Shown piece after piece: positions 1-7,817 of a stretch of 64,000 nucleotides of DNA. Below the pieces are notes generated by a model. The model did no database searches. It saw only the letters and a program-made list of their open reading frames with translations, and was not told the DNA's origin. The stretch is taken from NCBI RefSeq assembly GCF_019797745.1, contig NZ_VOSI01000004.1:456089-520088 (forward strand), given 5' to 3'. The stretch comes from Edaphocola aurantiacus. GTDB taxonomy: Bacteria > Bacteroidota > Bacteroidia > Chitinophagales > Chitinophagaceae. Made by a program: the position numbers and the translations under genes. Positions within the stretch are counted from its first letter, which is position 1; each line of letters starts with the position of its first letter.

Positions 1-60
1 GCCCCCGTCCACAACGTCACTTTTTTTATACACGGGGGGGCCCCCGGCTGCCCGGCCCCC
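1..60. other. GC-rich tract with G and C runs at window edge
   Basis: The first 60 bases carry a G7-C5 run at 34-45 and several self-complementary segments: GCCCCCG at 1-7 against CGGGGGGGC at 33-41, and nested GGCC/CCGG blocks. It lies just beyond the stop of the minus-strand membrane gene, with an A/T run nearby, so it could act as a terminator for that operon. The pattern is messier than other terminators here, and homopolymer errors are possible. Confidence 0.4.
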
Positions 61-83
61 AACACTTTTAATTCTATACATGT

Positions 84-803
84 TTAAGCATAAGCCAGTG
101 GATAATCTTCAAATGCTTTACGGTATATTTTCTTACTGACCTCCTGATGTACCAATTGCAGAAGTACTCCCAGCATACAAAACAAACCGATCAGGATAAA
201 GTAATGGTCTGCGAGATACAGATAACGCTCATGATCCCAGAAATAATTCAGAACGAATTTCAACTCAGGGTAACAGAATATCGTAAGGTAATAATAGTAC
301 GGACGATGTACCTGTCTGCTGATCAGCTCCTGTTTTGGGCGTTTGTAAGCATAATGAAGGAATATGGGCAATCCAATTTCATAAAGCAATGCTGTGCCGG
401 CAACGCCCAGTAAAACACTGGCCCGGAGTACCGTATGGCCTTCAGTAAAGCGGTGCAAACTCCATATCAATGCAAAGGCACAAAGCATCATGAGTATGCG
501 TGAAGTCGTAAAATAGGAGCGGAAGGTATTGCGGTAATATAATTTATGTTGCTGCTCCAACGCTTCTTCTTTCGCAGCAATAATCTTACGGAAACCGGTT
601 TTGTCAAATCCTGCGTATACCGTGTCGACCGCTGCAGTAAAGCTTAATTCCGGTCGCTCCAGCATCAATGCTTCTGTGGCATTGGCCAGGTGATCGACCA
701 GTTCTACCTGTACATCATAGTATCGGATATAGTGTTTCCGGCAGAATTGATACAGGTAATCCAGTTCCGTTTCGGTAAGCGATTGTGTTTCAGGATGCAT
801 CAT
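84..803 (-). CDS. Membrane protein paired with a PadR regulator
   Basis: A 239-residue integral membrane protein. The first ~95 residues are soluble and contain a helical stretch (VELVDHLANATEAL, about 33-46) like the short permease-prefix domains often linked to PadR regulators. Three hydrophobic segments follow at about 102-117, 126-150 and 201-219. The start codon overlaps the stop of the PadR gene by one base (TAATG), so the two are probably translationally coupled, and the membrane protein is the likely object of regulation. Two consecutive ATG codons at 803 and 800 make the exact start uncertain by one residue. I do not recognise a specific function. Confidence 0.8.
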   Translation of the reverse strand: MMHPETQSLTETELDYLYQFCRKHYIRYYDVQVELVDHLANATEALMLERPELSFTAAVDTVYAGFDKTGFRKIIAAKEEALEQQHKLYYRNTFRSYFTTSRILMMLCAFALIWSLHRFTEGHTVLRASVLLGVAGTALLYEIGLPIFLHYAYKRPKQELISRQVHRPYYYYLTIFCYPELKFVLNYFWDHERYLYLADHYFILIGLFCMLGVLLQLVHQEVSKKIYRKAFEDYPLAYA

Positions 804-1135
804 TAGGAAATTGCGGGTTTATTAAATAATTGCAGGGTAGCGATAAAGTCGTTCAGCTCATTTAACGCGTTTTTCCGGGTCGCCTGTCCTACAGGCGTCA
901 GCCGGTAATACTTACGCATACGATTGCCCACATGCTCCATTTCGGCAGTGAGTACACCTTCACCTTCCAGGCGATGCAGCAAAGGGTAGAGTGCCCCCTC
1001 AGTAATCTGTAGTGCCCCTTTGGTCAACTCTTTCACCTTTACCGTTATTTCATAACCATACATACGATTATGACTGCCCAGTAGCTGCAGGACAATCGGC
1101 TCCAGGCATCCTTTATATAAAGATTGTTTGTTCAT
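803..1135 (-). CDS. PadR family transcriptional regulator
   Basis: A 110-residue PadR-like winged-helix repressor. The N-terminal region (QSLYKGCLEPIVLQLLG) and the helix with ITEGALYPLLHRLEGEG are characteristic of the PadR DNA-binding fold, followed by the basic wing (GNRMRKYYRLTPVG). The short length, with only a small C-terminal helix, fits PadR subfamily 2. An upstream ATG at 1153 is open but falls inside a perfect promoter box at 1151-1158, so the start at 1135 is preferred. It is the first gene of a two-gene operon with a membrane protein. PadR proteins usually repress their own operon in response to small molecules; the inducer is unknown. Confidence 0.93.
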   Translation of the reverse strand: MNKQSLYKGCLEPIVLQLLGSHNRMYGYEITVKVKELTKGALQITEGALYPLLHRLEGEGVLTAEMEHVGNRMRKYYRLTPVGQATRKNALNELNDFIATLQLFNKPAIS

Positions 1136-1150
1136 AAGCCTATTTGAAAT

Positions 1151-1191
1151 CAAATATACCTAATCATTGAATACATTGGTAACTTAGGTAT
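1151..1191 (-). promoter_or_regulatory. padR promoter with candidate operator
   Basis: Read on the minus strand, TATATTTG (1151-1158) is a perfect Bacteroidota -7 box (TAnnTTTG), 16 nt before the preferred padR start. An 8-bp inverted repeat, ATACCTAA at 1156-1163 and TTAGGTAT at 1184-1191, overlaps this box and reaches the -33 region. That is where a self-repressing PadR protein would bind. The operator role is inferred. Confidence 0.55.
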
Positions 1192-1206
1192 GTGTTTAAC
1201 AAAAAA

Positions 1207-1233
1207 TTGCGCGCCCTGAAATAGGGCGCGCAA
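1207..1233 (-). terminator. Terminator after M3 peptidase gene
   Basis: An 11-bp perfect stem (TTGCGCGCCCT / AGGGCGCGCAA) with a 5-nt loop, followed on the minus strand by a T run. It lies 20 nt past the stop of the M3 oligopeptidase gene. Confidence 0.85.
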
Positions 1234-1252
1234 CAACATTAGTATATCATTT

Positions 1253-2977
1253 CTACAGACCTACTGCAGCCAGTTCTCCTTCCAGGAATCCTTTTAATTC
1301 CTGGATATACTCCGCATCAAAACTAAAGCGGATACCGGCAGTCTCGTACAGTTCCGGTAAGGTTTTGGTATAACCCAATGCCAGTGCATCCAGGTAGCGT
1401 TGCAGGGTCTCCTGCGGGTTCGCTTTGTATTGTCTCCACATCGCTACTGCACCCAGTTGTGCAATACCATATTCGATATAGTAGAATGGCACTTCATATA
1501 AGTGCAGCTGTCTTTGCCAGTTGGCTTCAAAATACTGTTCCAGCCCGCTGCGATCGATATTCTTCGGTGCAAACTCCATAAAGATACTTTTCCACGCTTC
1601 TGTACGTTCCGCTACAGTATGGCCCGGATGGGTATAGATCCAGTGCTGGAATTTATCAATGGTAGCAATCCACGGCAATACATCAATAACCCTTTCCAGT
1701 TCCTCCTGTTTGGCCTTCAGCAGATCATTCGCTTCCGGCATAAAGATATCCCAGTGATCCATAGAAAACAGTTCCATACTCATGCTCGCCAGCTCTGCGA
1801 TCTCCATCGGGTATTCTTTAAACGCACTCAAGGGCAGGTGGTGCGACTGGAAAGAATGTATCGCATGGCCACCTTCATGCATCATCGTAATTACATCATT
1901 GATGGTACCTACGGCATTCATAAATATAAATGGTACACCGGTTTCGGCCAGCGGGCAGTTATAGCCCCCCGGAGCCTTGCCAATGCGGCTATCCAGATCC
2001 AGGCGCTGCATATCTTGCATCACCTGCAGACAAGACCCAAAGTAAGGGTGCAATTTGCTGAACACTTCAATGCTTTTGTCCAGCATATCTGTACCATTGG
2101 TAAATGGCTTCAGTGGTTGCTCATTTTCCGGAACAGCATCCACATCATAAGGTCTTAATACTTCAAGACCCAGTTGCTTTCTGCGGTGTTCGAGCAGGCG
2201 TTCCTGTAAGGGTAGAATATGTGTTTTAACCGCTTCATGGAAGTTATAACAATCTTCCGGTGTATAGTCAAAGCGACCTAAAGCCCTGAATTTGTAATCT
2301 CTGTAATTGTCAAAACCGGCATTTTCTGCAATCTGCTGGCGTAATACCAGTAACTGGTCAAAGAGTTTGTCCAGTTCGGCACGGTCTTCACCTCTTCTTT
2401 CATTAACCTTTACAAATACCTCTTCTCTCAGCTTACGGTCAGGCTCCTGTAAGAACTTAGCCGCCTGTTGCAGGGTATATACCTGTTCATTCACCGTGAT
2501 GGTCATTTTGGAAGAGATCACCCCGTATTGCTGTTGCAGTACGCTCAGTTGGGCTTCCAGTGCCACATTCTCCTCGCGGTACAGGCTCAGTGCATTTTCG
2601 ATCTGGCGCAGCAGCGGGAAGTATTGGGCCTGATCCAGCTCTTTGGTAAAAGGGCTATCCATCAGCTTTTGCTGCAGGCGGTTGTTATAAGGTTTTAATT
2701 TTGGTTCTATTTCCAGGCAGAAATAATTAAATGCTTCTTCCAGTGCCGGATTGGTTGTATCGCAGGTCATTTTGATCTGCCTCCAGCAGGCATCTTCACT
2801 GATCACCGCTTCCAGCTCACTCCATTGCTGTAACCATTGCTCCAGCTGGCTTTTATTGCTGATAGATGCAGATACTAATTGTTCAAAATAAGGTTCAACC
2901 GCTTCCCAGGTTGTGATGTTAAAATCCTGTGGCAGAAAAATACGTGCAGCAGGTTGTATATGGGCGTTCAGAGACAT
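1253..2977 (-). CDS. M3 family oligoendopeptidase (PepF-like)
   Basis: A 574-residue cytosolic zinc metallopeptidase of family M3, which cleaves short peptides during protein turnover. The zinc-binding motif HEGGH is at 367-371, inside MMHEGGHAIHSF; the third ligand is expected at E395 in EIAELASMSMEL. No signal peptide is visible. The length matches Bacteroidota M3 oligoendopeptidases. It stands alone: upstream is the PorP/SprF-like gene with its own terminator, and a TATTTTTG box at 2997-3004 can serve as its own -7 element. The start at 2977 gives a normal N-terminus. The family is certain; the exact peptide specificity is not. Confidence 0.95.
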   Translation of the reverse strand: MSLNAHIQPAARIFLPQDFNITTWEAVEPYFEQLVSASISNKSQLEQWLQQWSELEAVISEDACWRQIKMTCDTTNPALEEAFNYFCLEIEPKLKPYNNRLQQKLMDSPFTKELDQAQYFPLLRQIENALSLYREENVALEAQLSVLQQQYGVISSKMTITVNEQVYTLQQAAKFLQEPDRKLREEVFVKVNERRGEDRAELDKLFDQLLVLRQQIAENAGFDNYRDYKFRALGRFDYTPEDCYNFHEAVKTHILPLQERLLEHRRKQLGLEVLRPYDVDAVPENEQPLKPFTNGTDMLDKSIEVFSKLHPYFGSCLQVMQDMQRLDLDSRIGKAPGGYNCPLAETGVPFIFMNAVGTINDVITMMHEGGHAIHSFQSHHLPLSAFKEYPMEIAELASMSMELFSMDHWDIFMPEANDLLKAKQEELERVIDVLPWIATIDKFQHWIYTHPGHTVAERTEAWKSIFMEFAPKNIDRSGLEQYFEANWQRQLHLYEVPFYYIEYGIAQLGAVAMWRQYKANPQETLQRYLDALALGYTKTLPELYETAGIRFSFDAEYIQELKGFLEGELAAVGL

Positions 2978-3004
2978 AGAAAAATTTGAATTTGCACAAA
3001 AATA

Positions 3005-3033
3005 AAAAAACCATACATGCCGTATGGTTTTTT
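3005..3033 (-). terminator. Terminator after the PorP/SprF-like gene
   Basis: A 12-bp perfect stem (AAAAAACCATAC / GTATGGTTTTTT) with a 5-nt loop, ending in a T run on the minus strand. It lies 24 nt after the stop of the PorP/SprF-like gene. Confidence 0.8.
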
Positions 3034-3057
3034 ATCAATTATTTAAAATAAATCGGT

Positions 3058-4113
3058 TTAGAACTTAGGACAAGCGAAGTTGTAACGCTTTCTTACAATC
3101 TTCTCGATAATACCGTTGTAGGTAGCAGAGAATTCTACCGCACCCTGTCCGTTAGTTGCCTGCTGGAATTTAGAAACGTTCACATCATAAGTGAAGCCCA
3201 TCTGCCAGTTAGACCATTCGAAACCTACATAAGGAGCGATCGCATCACCGTAACGGTACCATGCACCCAGGTATAAAGTAGTGTTTTTAGTATCCTCATC
3301 GTTGTACGGGTTCAGGATGAAACCTACCGCACCACCGATCAGGTATTCCCATGCAGTACCTTGTTGCTGATACATAGTGCTCAGGTAAGCAACAGTATGA
3401 GAGTTCAGGTTCAGTGCACCACCTACATAGGCAGTGTAACGGGAGTTGATTTTAACAGACACATCCGTAGCACGGCTGGTGAATTTTTCTGTAGGACGAG
3501 TTAAGTGATAATAAGAGAAACCACCATATAACATCGTGTTTTCATTGATCTGACCAGAATACAGGATACCGGCATTAAAGTCAGGGTAGGTCAGATCTGC
3601 GTTTTGCAGCCCTTCACCCGAAGTATTAGGCAGGTATACAGTAGATCTGCCGAAATCGATTTCATTACCGAAGACAAGCTTGTCAAAACGGATAGATTTC
3701 TGCACCAGAGAACCTTGTACCCCTAAAGAGATACGGTGATTTTTTTCAACACCCAAAGCTTTATGATAAGCCAGGGATAAAGTACTGGTAATATTTTGTA
3801 AGGCACCGGAACCGGCTTTGTCGTATAATACCTGTAATCCGAAACCTGCTGCATCTCCTTCAGGTAATTTACCCTTCAGAATCGGCATGTCATAAGATAA
3901 AGCACCAGTCATATAAGGATTATTCGTAACCGTATACCACTGTGATCTACCAATAACACTTACGCGATAGTCACCTGTAGTAAGACCTGTATGTGCCGGG
4001 TTAAGTGTTAATGGGGAGGCAAAGTACTGGGTAAAATGGGAATCCTGTGCAAATGACGACCCCGCGCTCAGACATAAAAAAGCCGCGGATATGCTACATA
4101 AAATTTTTTTCAT
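3058..4113 (-). CDS. PorP/SprF family type IX secretion membrane protein
   Basis: A 351-residue outer-membrane beta-barrel of the PorP/SprF family. It has a signal peptide (residues 1-22, ending SSFAQD), then the family hallmark HFTQYFASPLTLNPAHTG, followed by alternating short beta strands to the C-terminus. PorP/SprF proteins belong to the T9SS, and many Bacteroidota carry several copies that accompany particular surface adhesins. This copy stands alone: none of porK, porL, porM or porN is adjacent, and no gliding adhesin gene lies next to it. It is therefore probably an accessory paralog and not the core PorP. The family assignment is firm; the partner is unknown. Confidence 0.92.
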   Translation of the reverse strand: MKKILCSISAAFLCLSAGSSFAQDSHFTQYFASPLTLNPAHTGLTTGDYRVSVIGRSQWYTVTNNPYMTGALSYDMPILKGKLPEGDAAGFGLQVLYDKAGSGALQNITSTLSLAYHKALGVEKNHRISLGVQGSLVQKSIRFDKLVFGNEIDFGRSTVYLPNTSGEGLQNADLTYPDFNAGILYSGQINENTMLYGGFSYYHLTRPTEKFTSRATDVSVKINSRYTAYVGGALNLNSHTVAYLSTMYQQQGTAWEYLIGGAVGFILNPYNDEDTKNTTLYLGAWYRYGDAIAPYVGFEWSNWQMGFTYDVNVSKFQQATNGQGAVEFSATYNGIIEKIVRKRYNFACPKF

Positions 4114-4254
4114 CTATTTATGAATATTATGGGGTGATAGATCGGACATCTCCTTGTTCATTCCGTTCCCGAAAAATAAGGGAATTTCTTCACAATACTA
4201 TAACTTTTTCTTTAATTTTCCTAGCGATTATATAGAAAAATATTTTACTGCTTT

Positions 4255-4908
4255 TTAAAATTGAAGTTTACTTCCAAAGCACAAATCACCGGCATCTCCG
4301 AGACCGGGAACGATGTACCCTTTTGCCGTAAGCTCATCATCGATATCGCCTGTCCAGATATGGGCTTCAGGGAATTTGCGCAGTACGTTTTCTATACCTT
4401 CCGTGCAGGAAATTACATTGGCAATATGGATACTTTTCGGTTGCCCGAATTCCAGAAGACCTTCTATAGCCAGGATGAGCGAAGCGCCGGTCGCCAGCAT
4501 AGGATCTGCAATGATAAGGGTTTTGCCGTCCAGGTCCGGGCAGGTAACATAATGCTGTTCAATTTCAAACGTACCGTCAATCTTATTGTGCTTGCGGTAC
4601 GCAGCAATAAATGCACTGTCTGCATGGTCAAAATAATTAAGCAATCCCTGGTGCAGTGGTACCCCGGCTCTTAATATAGTAGCCAGTACCGGCTGTTCCG
4701 AAATGGTCTGTACCGGTTTGTTACCCAGTGGGGTAGTCGTATCCGTATGGTTATAGTCCAGCACTTTGCTGATCTCATAAGCAATTATTTCCCCTATACG
4801 CTCAGTATTTCTCCGGAAACGCATACGATCGACCTGTTTACTAACAGACCTGATCTCATGCAACCATTGAGAGAGTAGGGAGTTCTGGAGACTTAAGTTC
4901 GTGATCAT
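4255..4908 (-). CDS. upp: Uracil phosphoribosyltransferase
   Basis: A 217-residue cytosolic enzyme that joins uracil to PRPP to give UMP in pyrimidine salvage. The PRPP-binding loop is visible as LIIADPMLATGASL, and the N-terminal ATILRAGVPLHQGLL segment and the C-terminal GDAGDLCFG match Upp. An upstream in-frame ATG at 4956 would add 16 residues that look non-coding and overlap the -7 box, so the ATG at 4908 is used. The gene is monocistronic, with a well-spaced promoter at 4938-4968. The neighbour upstream is divergent. Confidence 0.95.
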   Translation of the reverse strand: MITNLSLQNSLLSQWLHEIRSVSKQVDRMRFRRNTERIGEIIAYEISKVLDYNHTDTTTPLGNKPVQTISEQPVLATILRAGVPLHQGLLNYFDHADSAFIAAYRKHNKIDGTFEIEQHYVTCPDLDGKTLIIADPMLATGASLILAIEGLLEFGQPKSIHIANVISCTEGIENVLRKFPEAHIWTGDIDDELTAKGYIVPGLGDAGDLCFGSKLQF

Positions 4909-4937
4909 TGAGCCGATTTCCTTTATATATTGAATTG

Positions 4938-4968
4938 CAAAATATGGAATTATCACTAGTTATGCAAA
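4938..4968 (-). promoter_or_regulatory. upp promoter
   Basis: On the minus strand, TTTG at 4965-4968 is separated by 20 nt from TATTTTG at 4938-4944, close to the Bacteroidota consensus (TTTG, ~19-20 nt, TAnnTTTG). The expected start of transcription is just ahead of the upp ATG at 4908. Confidence 0.65.
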
Positions 4969-5085
4969 TTAAGCTCCTGTTATATCTTTGGCCGCTTAAA
5001 CCTTGCAGAAAAGAAATATTCTAATAACTTTACAATACAATCTGCGTACAGGTAACTCTGTACGATCATTTTAAGTCTGAGTACT

Positions 5086-5739
5086 ATGACCACACATTAT
5101 AAAATAACCGGCATATGCTGTTCTGTACTGCTTATGCTGGGTTGCTCCTTCCGCGCTGCAGCGCAGCAAAAGAGTGGAGTGAACGATACCATCATCACTT
5201 ACGGTGTGGTGCTGGGTAGCGATACTTTACCCCATTTTTACCTGGAAGAGGTGCAGACCCTGGCTACTTACCTGGATCAGAACAAGAGAGACCGTATGGC
5301 CCGGCTCAGGTATAATGTAATGACCGTATGGCCCTATGCCATAGCCGCAGCCAAAATATTAAACGATGTAGATGTCGAAATGATGAAGGCCGACGGTCGT
5401 AGAGACCGTAAAAAATACCTTAAGGCTGTAGAAAGTCAGCTGAATGCCAAATTTAAAGACCCTCTGAAGAATATGTCTACTACACAAGGGGTTATATTGG
5501 TAAAGCTCATCAACCGTCAGACCGGCAAAGACTGTTATTCCATTATTAAAGAGATGAAAGGAGGCCTGAATGCGCGCCTGTCTCAGACTGCCGCTTACTT
5601 TTTCGATAATAACCTTAAAGAACAGTACGATCCTTATAACCGCGACCGGGAGATAGAAACGATTGTTCAGGAAATAGAATCTAAATACTATTATAATCAG
5701 GTTCCGGGAGTACAGATCCGGAAGATGAAAACCAAATAA
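5086..5739 (+). CDS. DUF4294 domain-containing exported protein
   Basis: A 217-residue protein with a signal peptide (hydrophobic ICCSVLLMLGCSF, then AAAQQ). A cysteine in LMLGCS could instead be a lipobox. The body matches the Bacteroidota-specific DUF4294 family: VVLGSDTLPHFYLEEV near the start of the mature protein, VWPYAIAAAKILNDVD, and STTQGVILVKLINRQTGKDCY. The family has no established function. It is transcribed away from upp, and a TATCTTTG box at 4983-4990 could be its -7 element with a leader of about 90 nt. The next gene, bshB1, begins 98 nt later, so co-transcription is possible but not shown. Confidence 0.85.
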   Translation: MTTHYKITGICCSVLLMLGCSFRAAAQQKSGVNDTIITYGVVLGSDTLPHFYLEEVQTLATYLDQNKRDRMARLRYNVMTVWPYAIAAAKILNDVDVEMMKADGRRDRKKYLKAVESQLNAKFKDPLKNMSTTQGVILVKLINRQTGKDCYSIIKEMKGGLNARLSQTAAYFFDNNLKEQYDPYNRDREIETIVQEIESKYYYNQVPGVQIRKMKTK

Positions 5740-5837
5740 TCGCTCACAGTAACTTATTGACGGTTAATTCATTAATGTTTTGTTATCGACTAAATCATTG
5801 TAGGTACAACATAATGAATTAACCGTATTTTTGCATC

Positions 5838-6572
5838 ATGAAAATTCATGTAATGGCCATTGGCGCCCATCCCGATGATGTGGAACTGGGTTGTGCAGGC
5901 ACTTTATATAATCATGTCCGTAAAGGGCAGCAGGTCGCGATTGTAGATCTTACAGAAGGTGAACTGGGTTCCCGGGGCACAATAGATACCCGCTATGCAG
6001 AAGCAGCAGCGGCATCGAAAGTACTGGGTATCGCACAGCGTCATAATCTGCAAATGGAAGATGGCTTTTTTCAGCACAGCCGTGAAAATGTACTGAAACT
6101 GGTACAGGTGATTCGCCTGCACCAGCCGGATATTATCCTGGCCAATGCACCATCTGACCGCCATCCCGATCATGGACGTGCAGCGACACTGATCCGCGAT
6201 GCAGCCTTTCTCAGTGGTCTGATCAAGATTGAAACAGCCTGGGAGGGACAGCCGCAGGCAGCCTGGAGACCCAAGCGGGTATTCCATTATATACAGGACC
6301 GCTTCCTGGAGCCATCCTTTATTGTAGATGTTACAGAGAGCATGGAAGCTAAAATGGAATCAGTTAAATGCTATGGTACTCAGTTCTTTAGCAAAGATGA
6401 TGATGGTGCACCCGTAACATATATCTCTTCAGAAAAGTTCCTGGATAAAATAAAAGAAAGAGCAGCTTTGCTGGGCAAACGGATCGGGACAACCTACGGT
6501 GAAGGATTTATTTCCGAGACAAACCTCGGAATCGCTGATCTGGACCAGCTTTTGTATCCGGAGATTGCTTAA
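5838..6572 (+). CDS. bshB1: Bacillithiol biosynthesis deacetylase BshB1
   Basis: A 244-residue zinc-dependent deacetylase of the PIG-L/LmbE family. It removes the acetyl group from N-acetylglucosaminyl-malate, the second step in making the thiol bacillithiol. Seen in the sequence are the metal motif AHPDD (10-14), DLTEGELGSRG (35-45) and HPDH at 107-110, plus the C-terminal GTTYGEGF typical of BshB1. The length is exactly that of the family. The gene is monocistronic; TATTTTTG at 5826-5833 sits immediately before the ATG. The bshA and bshC genes are not in the window. Confidence 0.95.
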   Translation: MKIHVMAIGAHPDDVELGCAGTLYNHVRKGQQVAIVDLTEGELGSRGTIDTRYAEAAAASKVLGIAQRHNLQMEDGFFQHSRENVLKLVQVIRLHQPDIILANAPSDRHPDHGRAATLIRDAAFLSGLIKIETAWEGQPQAAWRPKRVFHYIQDRFLEPSFIVDVTESMEAKMESVKCYGTQFFSKDDDGAPVTYISSEKFLDKIKERAALLGKRIGTTYGEGFISETNLGIADLDQLLYPEIA

Positions 6573-6606
6573 AAGCATAAATTAATTAATATTTTTTCTT
6601 AAAAAA

Positions 6607-6638
6607 TTTGGCTGGGTGAAATAAAAGTCGCACCTTTG
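6607..6638 (+). promoter_or_regulatory. Ribosomal protein operon promoter
   Basis: TTTG at 6607-6610, 20 nt, then CACCTTTG at 6631-6638, one base off the TAnnTTTG consensus. It is followed 29 nt later by the rpmB start. Spacing is ideal for a Bacteroidota promoter driving rpmB-rpmG-DUF4295. Confidence 0.7.
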
Positions 6639-6667
6639 CAGTCCAAAAAAATAAATATTCGTAAGAT

Positions 6668-6904
6668 ATGGCACGTGTATGTCAGGTAACCGGAAAAAAG
6701 CCTATTACAGGTCACAAAGTATCTTTCTCTAACAAGAAAGCTAAACGTCGTTTTTTGCCTAATTTGCAAACTAAGCGTTTCTTTTTAGTAGAAGAGGATC
6801 GTTGGGTGACGCTGAAAGTATCATCTGATGCAATCCGTACAATTAACAAAAAAGGACTTTTAGCAGTAGTGAAAGATCTGCGTGCTAAGGGTGTAGAAAT
6901 CTAA
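6668..6904 (+). CDS. rpmB: 50S ribosomal protein L28
   Basis: A 78-residue basic ribosomal protein of the large subunit. It begins [19 protein letters not shown] and contains [14 protein letters not shown], which are diagnostic for L28; the length is normal. It has only one cysteine near the start and no second CxxC pair, so it is probably a zinc-independent form. First gene of a three-gene cluster (rpmB, rpmG, DUF4295) whose order is conserved across Bacteroidota. Confidence 0.98.
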   Translation: MARVCQVTGKKPITGHKVSFSNKKAKRRFLPNLQTKRFFLVEEDRWVTLKVSSDAIRTINKKGLLAVVKDLRAKGVEI

Positions 6905-6936
6905 TTTAGTATTAAAATTTAAAAATATTTACTGAG

Positions 6937-7119
6937 ATGGCTAAGAAAGGCAATCGTGTTCAGGTTATTTTAGAGTGCACAGAGCATAAGAATTCTGGAA
7001 TGGCGGGAACAAGTCGTTATATCACAGTTAAGAATAAGAAAAATACGCCTGAGCGTATCGAGTTGAAAAAATACAACCCGATTCTTAAAAAAGTAACTGT
7101 ACACAAAGAAATTAAATAA
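6937..7119 (+). CDS. rpmG: 50S ribosomal protein L33
   Basis: A 60-residue large-subunit protein beginning [18 protein letters not shown] and ending [14 protein letters not shown], as expected for L33. It has a single cysteine (ILECTE) and lacks the two CxxC pairs of the zinc-binding type, so it is the C-minus form. It lies 32 nt after rpmB in the same operon. Confidence 0.98.
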   Translation: MAKKGNRVQVILECTEHKNSGMAGTSRYITVKNKKNTPERIELKKYNPILKKVTVHKEIK

Positions 7120-7164
7120 TAATTTTGTTTGATAGGTTACTATCATTCTTAAAAACGTATTAAA

Positions 7165-7335
7165 ATGGCAAAAGCAGCGAAAACCGCGATTAAGAAAGAT
7201 CCTAACGCTAACCTGGATGCGAAAAATTACACTAAAGTAATTAAAGCTGTTCGCAGTCCTAAATCAGGTGCTTATACTTTTAAAGAAGCAATCATTCACA
7301 AAGATAAAGTGAGCGATTACTTTGCTAAAAAATAA
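7165..7335 (+). CDS. DUF4295 small basic protein
   Basis: A 56-residue lysine-rich protein starting MAKAAKTAIKKDPNANLD and ending VSDYFAKK. It lies 45 nt after rpmG in the conserved L28-L33-DUF4295 arrangement of Bacteroidota. Its size, charge and constant linkage to two ribosomal proteins suggest a ribosome-associated role, but no function is established. It is easily missed because of its length. Confidence 0.9.
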   Translation: MAKAAKTAIKKDPNANLDAKNYTKVIKAVRSPKSGAYTFKEAIIHKDKVSDYFAKK

Positions 7336-7471
7336 TTAGCATTACCGGCTATACGGTGTCTTATAAGATATTGGTTTGGTGCAGTATAATCATATGCTGC
7401 ACCAAATTTTTCGCAAAATATTGATCATACCCGGGTCTTTCCCTGGTATGTTTTTTTTGTATATTGCATCT

Positions 7472-7717
7472 ATGGAATCATTGTTTGCTATACTCTTACT
7501 GGTAGCATTAGTCATATGGTTCGTGCGCAGCAGACGCACGAAGCGTAATCCCTTTACCAAAGGTGAGCAGCAACGTATGACGATCGACGATCATTATAAT
7601 ATTGACCGGCAGCGGAAGACCCAGGAACTGGATCACCTGCTGGAGAAGATTAATCGTCACGGCATAGACAGCCTTTCCGCAAAGGAGAAAGAACGATTAA
7701 AACAACTTTCCCGGTAA
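7472..7717 (+). CDS. Small single-pass membrane protein
   Basis: An 81-residue protein with one N-terminal membrane segment (LFAILLLVALVIWFV), then a basic patch (RSRRTKRN) and a charged helical tail. The tail ends in ELDHLLEKINRHGIDSLSAKEKERL, a short motif I associate with the C-terminal tails of Bacteroidota rhomboid-like proteins (DUF6576-type). There is no rhomboid domain here. The reading frame is open further upstream, but the ATG at 7472 gives a sensible membrane anchor. It stands between the ribosomal cluster and the M28 peptidase. Function unknown. Confidence 0.7.
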   Translation: MESLFAILLLVALVIWFVRSRRTKRNPFTKGEQQRMTIDDHYNIDRQRKTQELDHLLEKINRHGIDSLSAKEKERLKQLSR

Positions 7718-7817
7718 AAACACACTCAGACAGGATACTCCTGTCTTTTTTAATGCTGTACACTTTAGTTTCTCTTTCAAATTGTTTATTTTTATTGCTT
7801 GCAATATTAAATTACTG

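Noticed and set aside
1502-2158. 218-codon plus-strand open frame
   Set aside because: It lies antisense to the clearly conserved M3 peptidase; composition mirrors the real gene. Same reason applies to the long antisense frames at 10596-11216, 14431-15150, 22042-22680, 38156-39058 and 58905-59279.
3058-4113. Core T9SS/gliding locus
   Set aside because: Only a lone PorP/SprF paralog is present; no porK, porL, porM or porN genes flank it.
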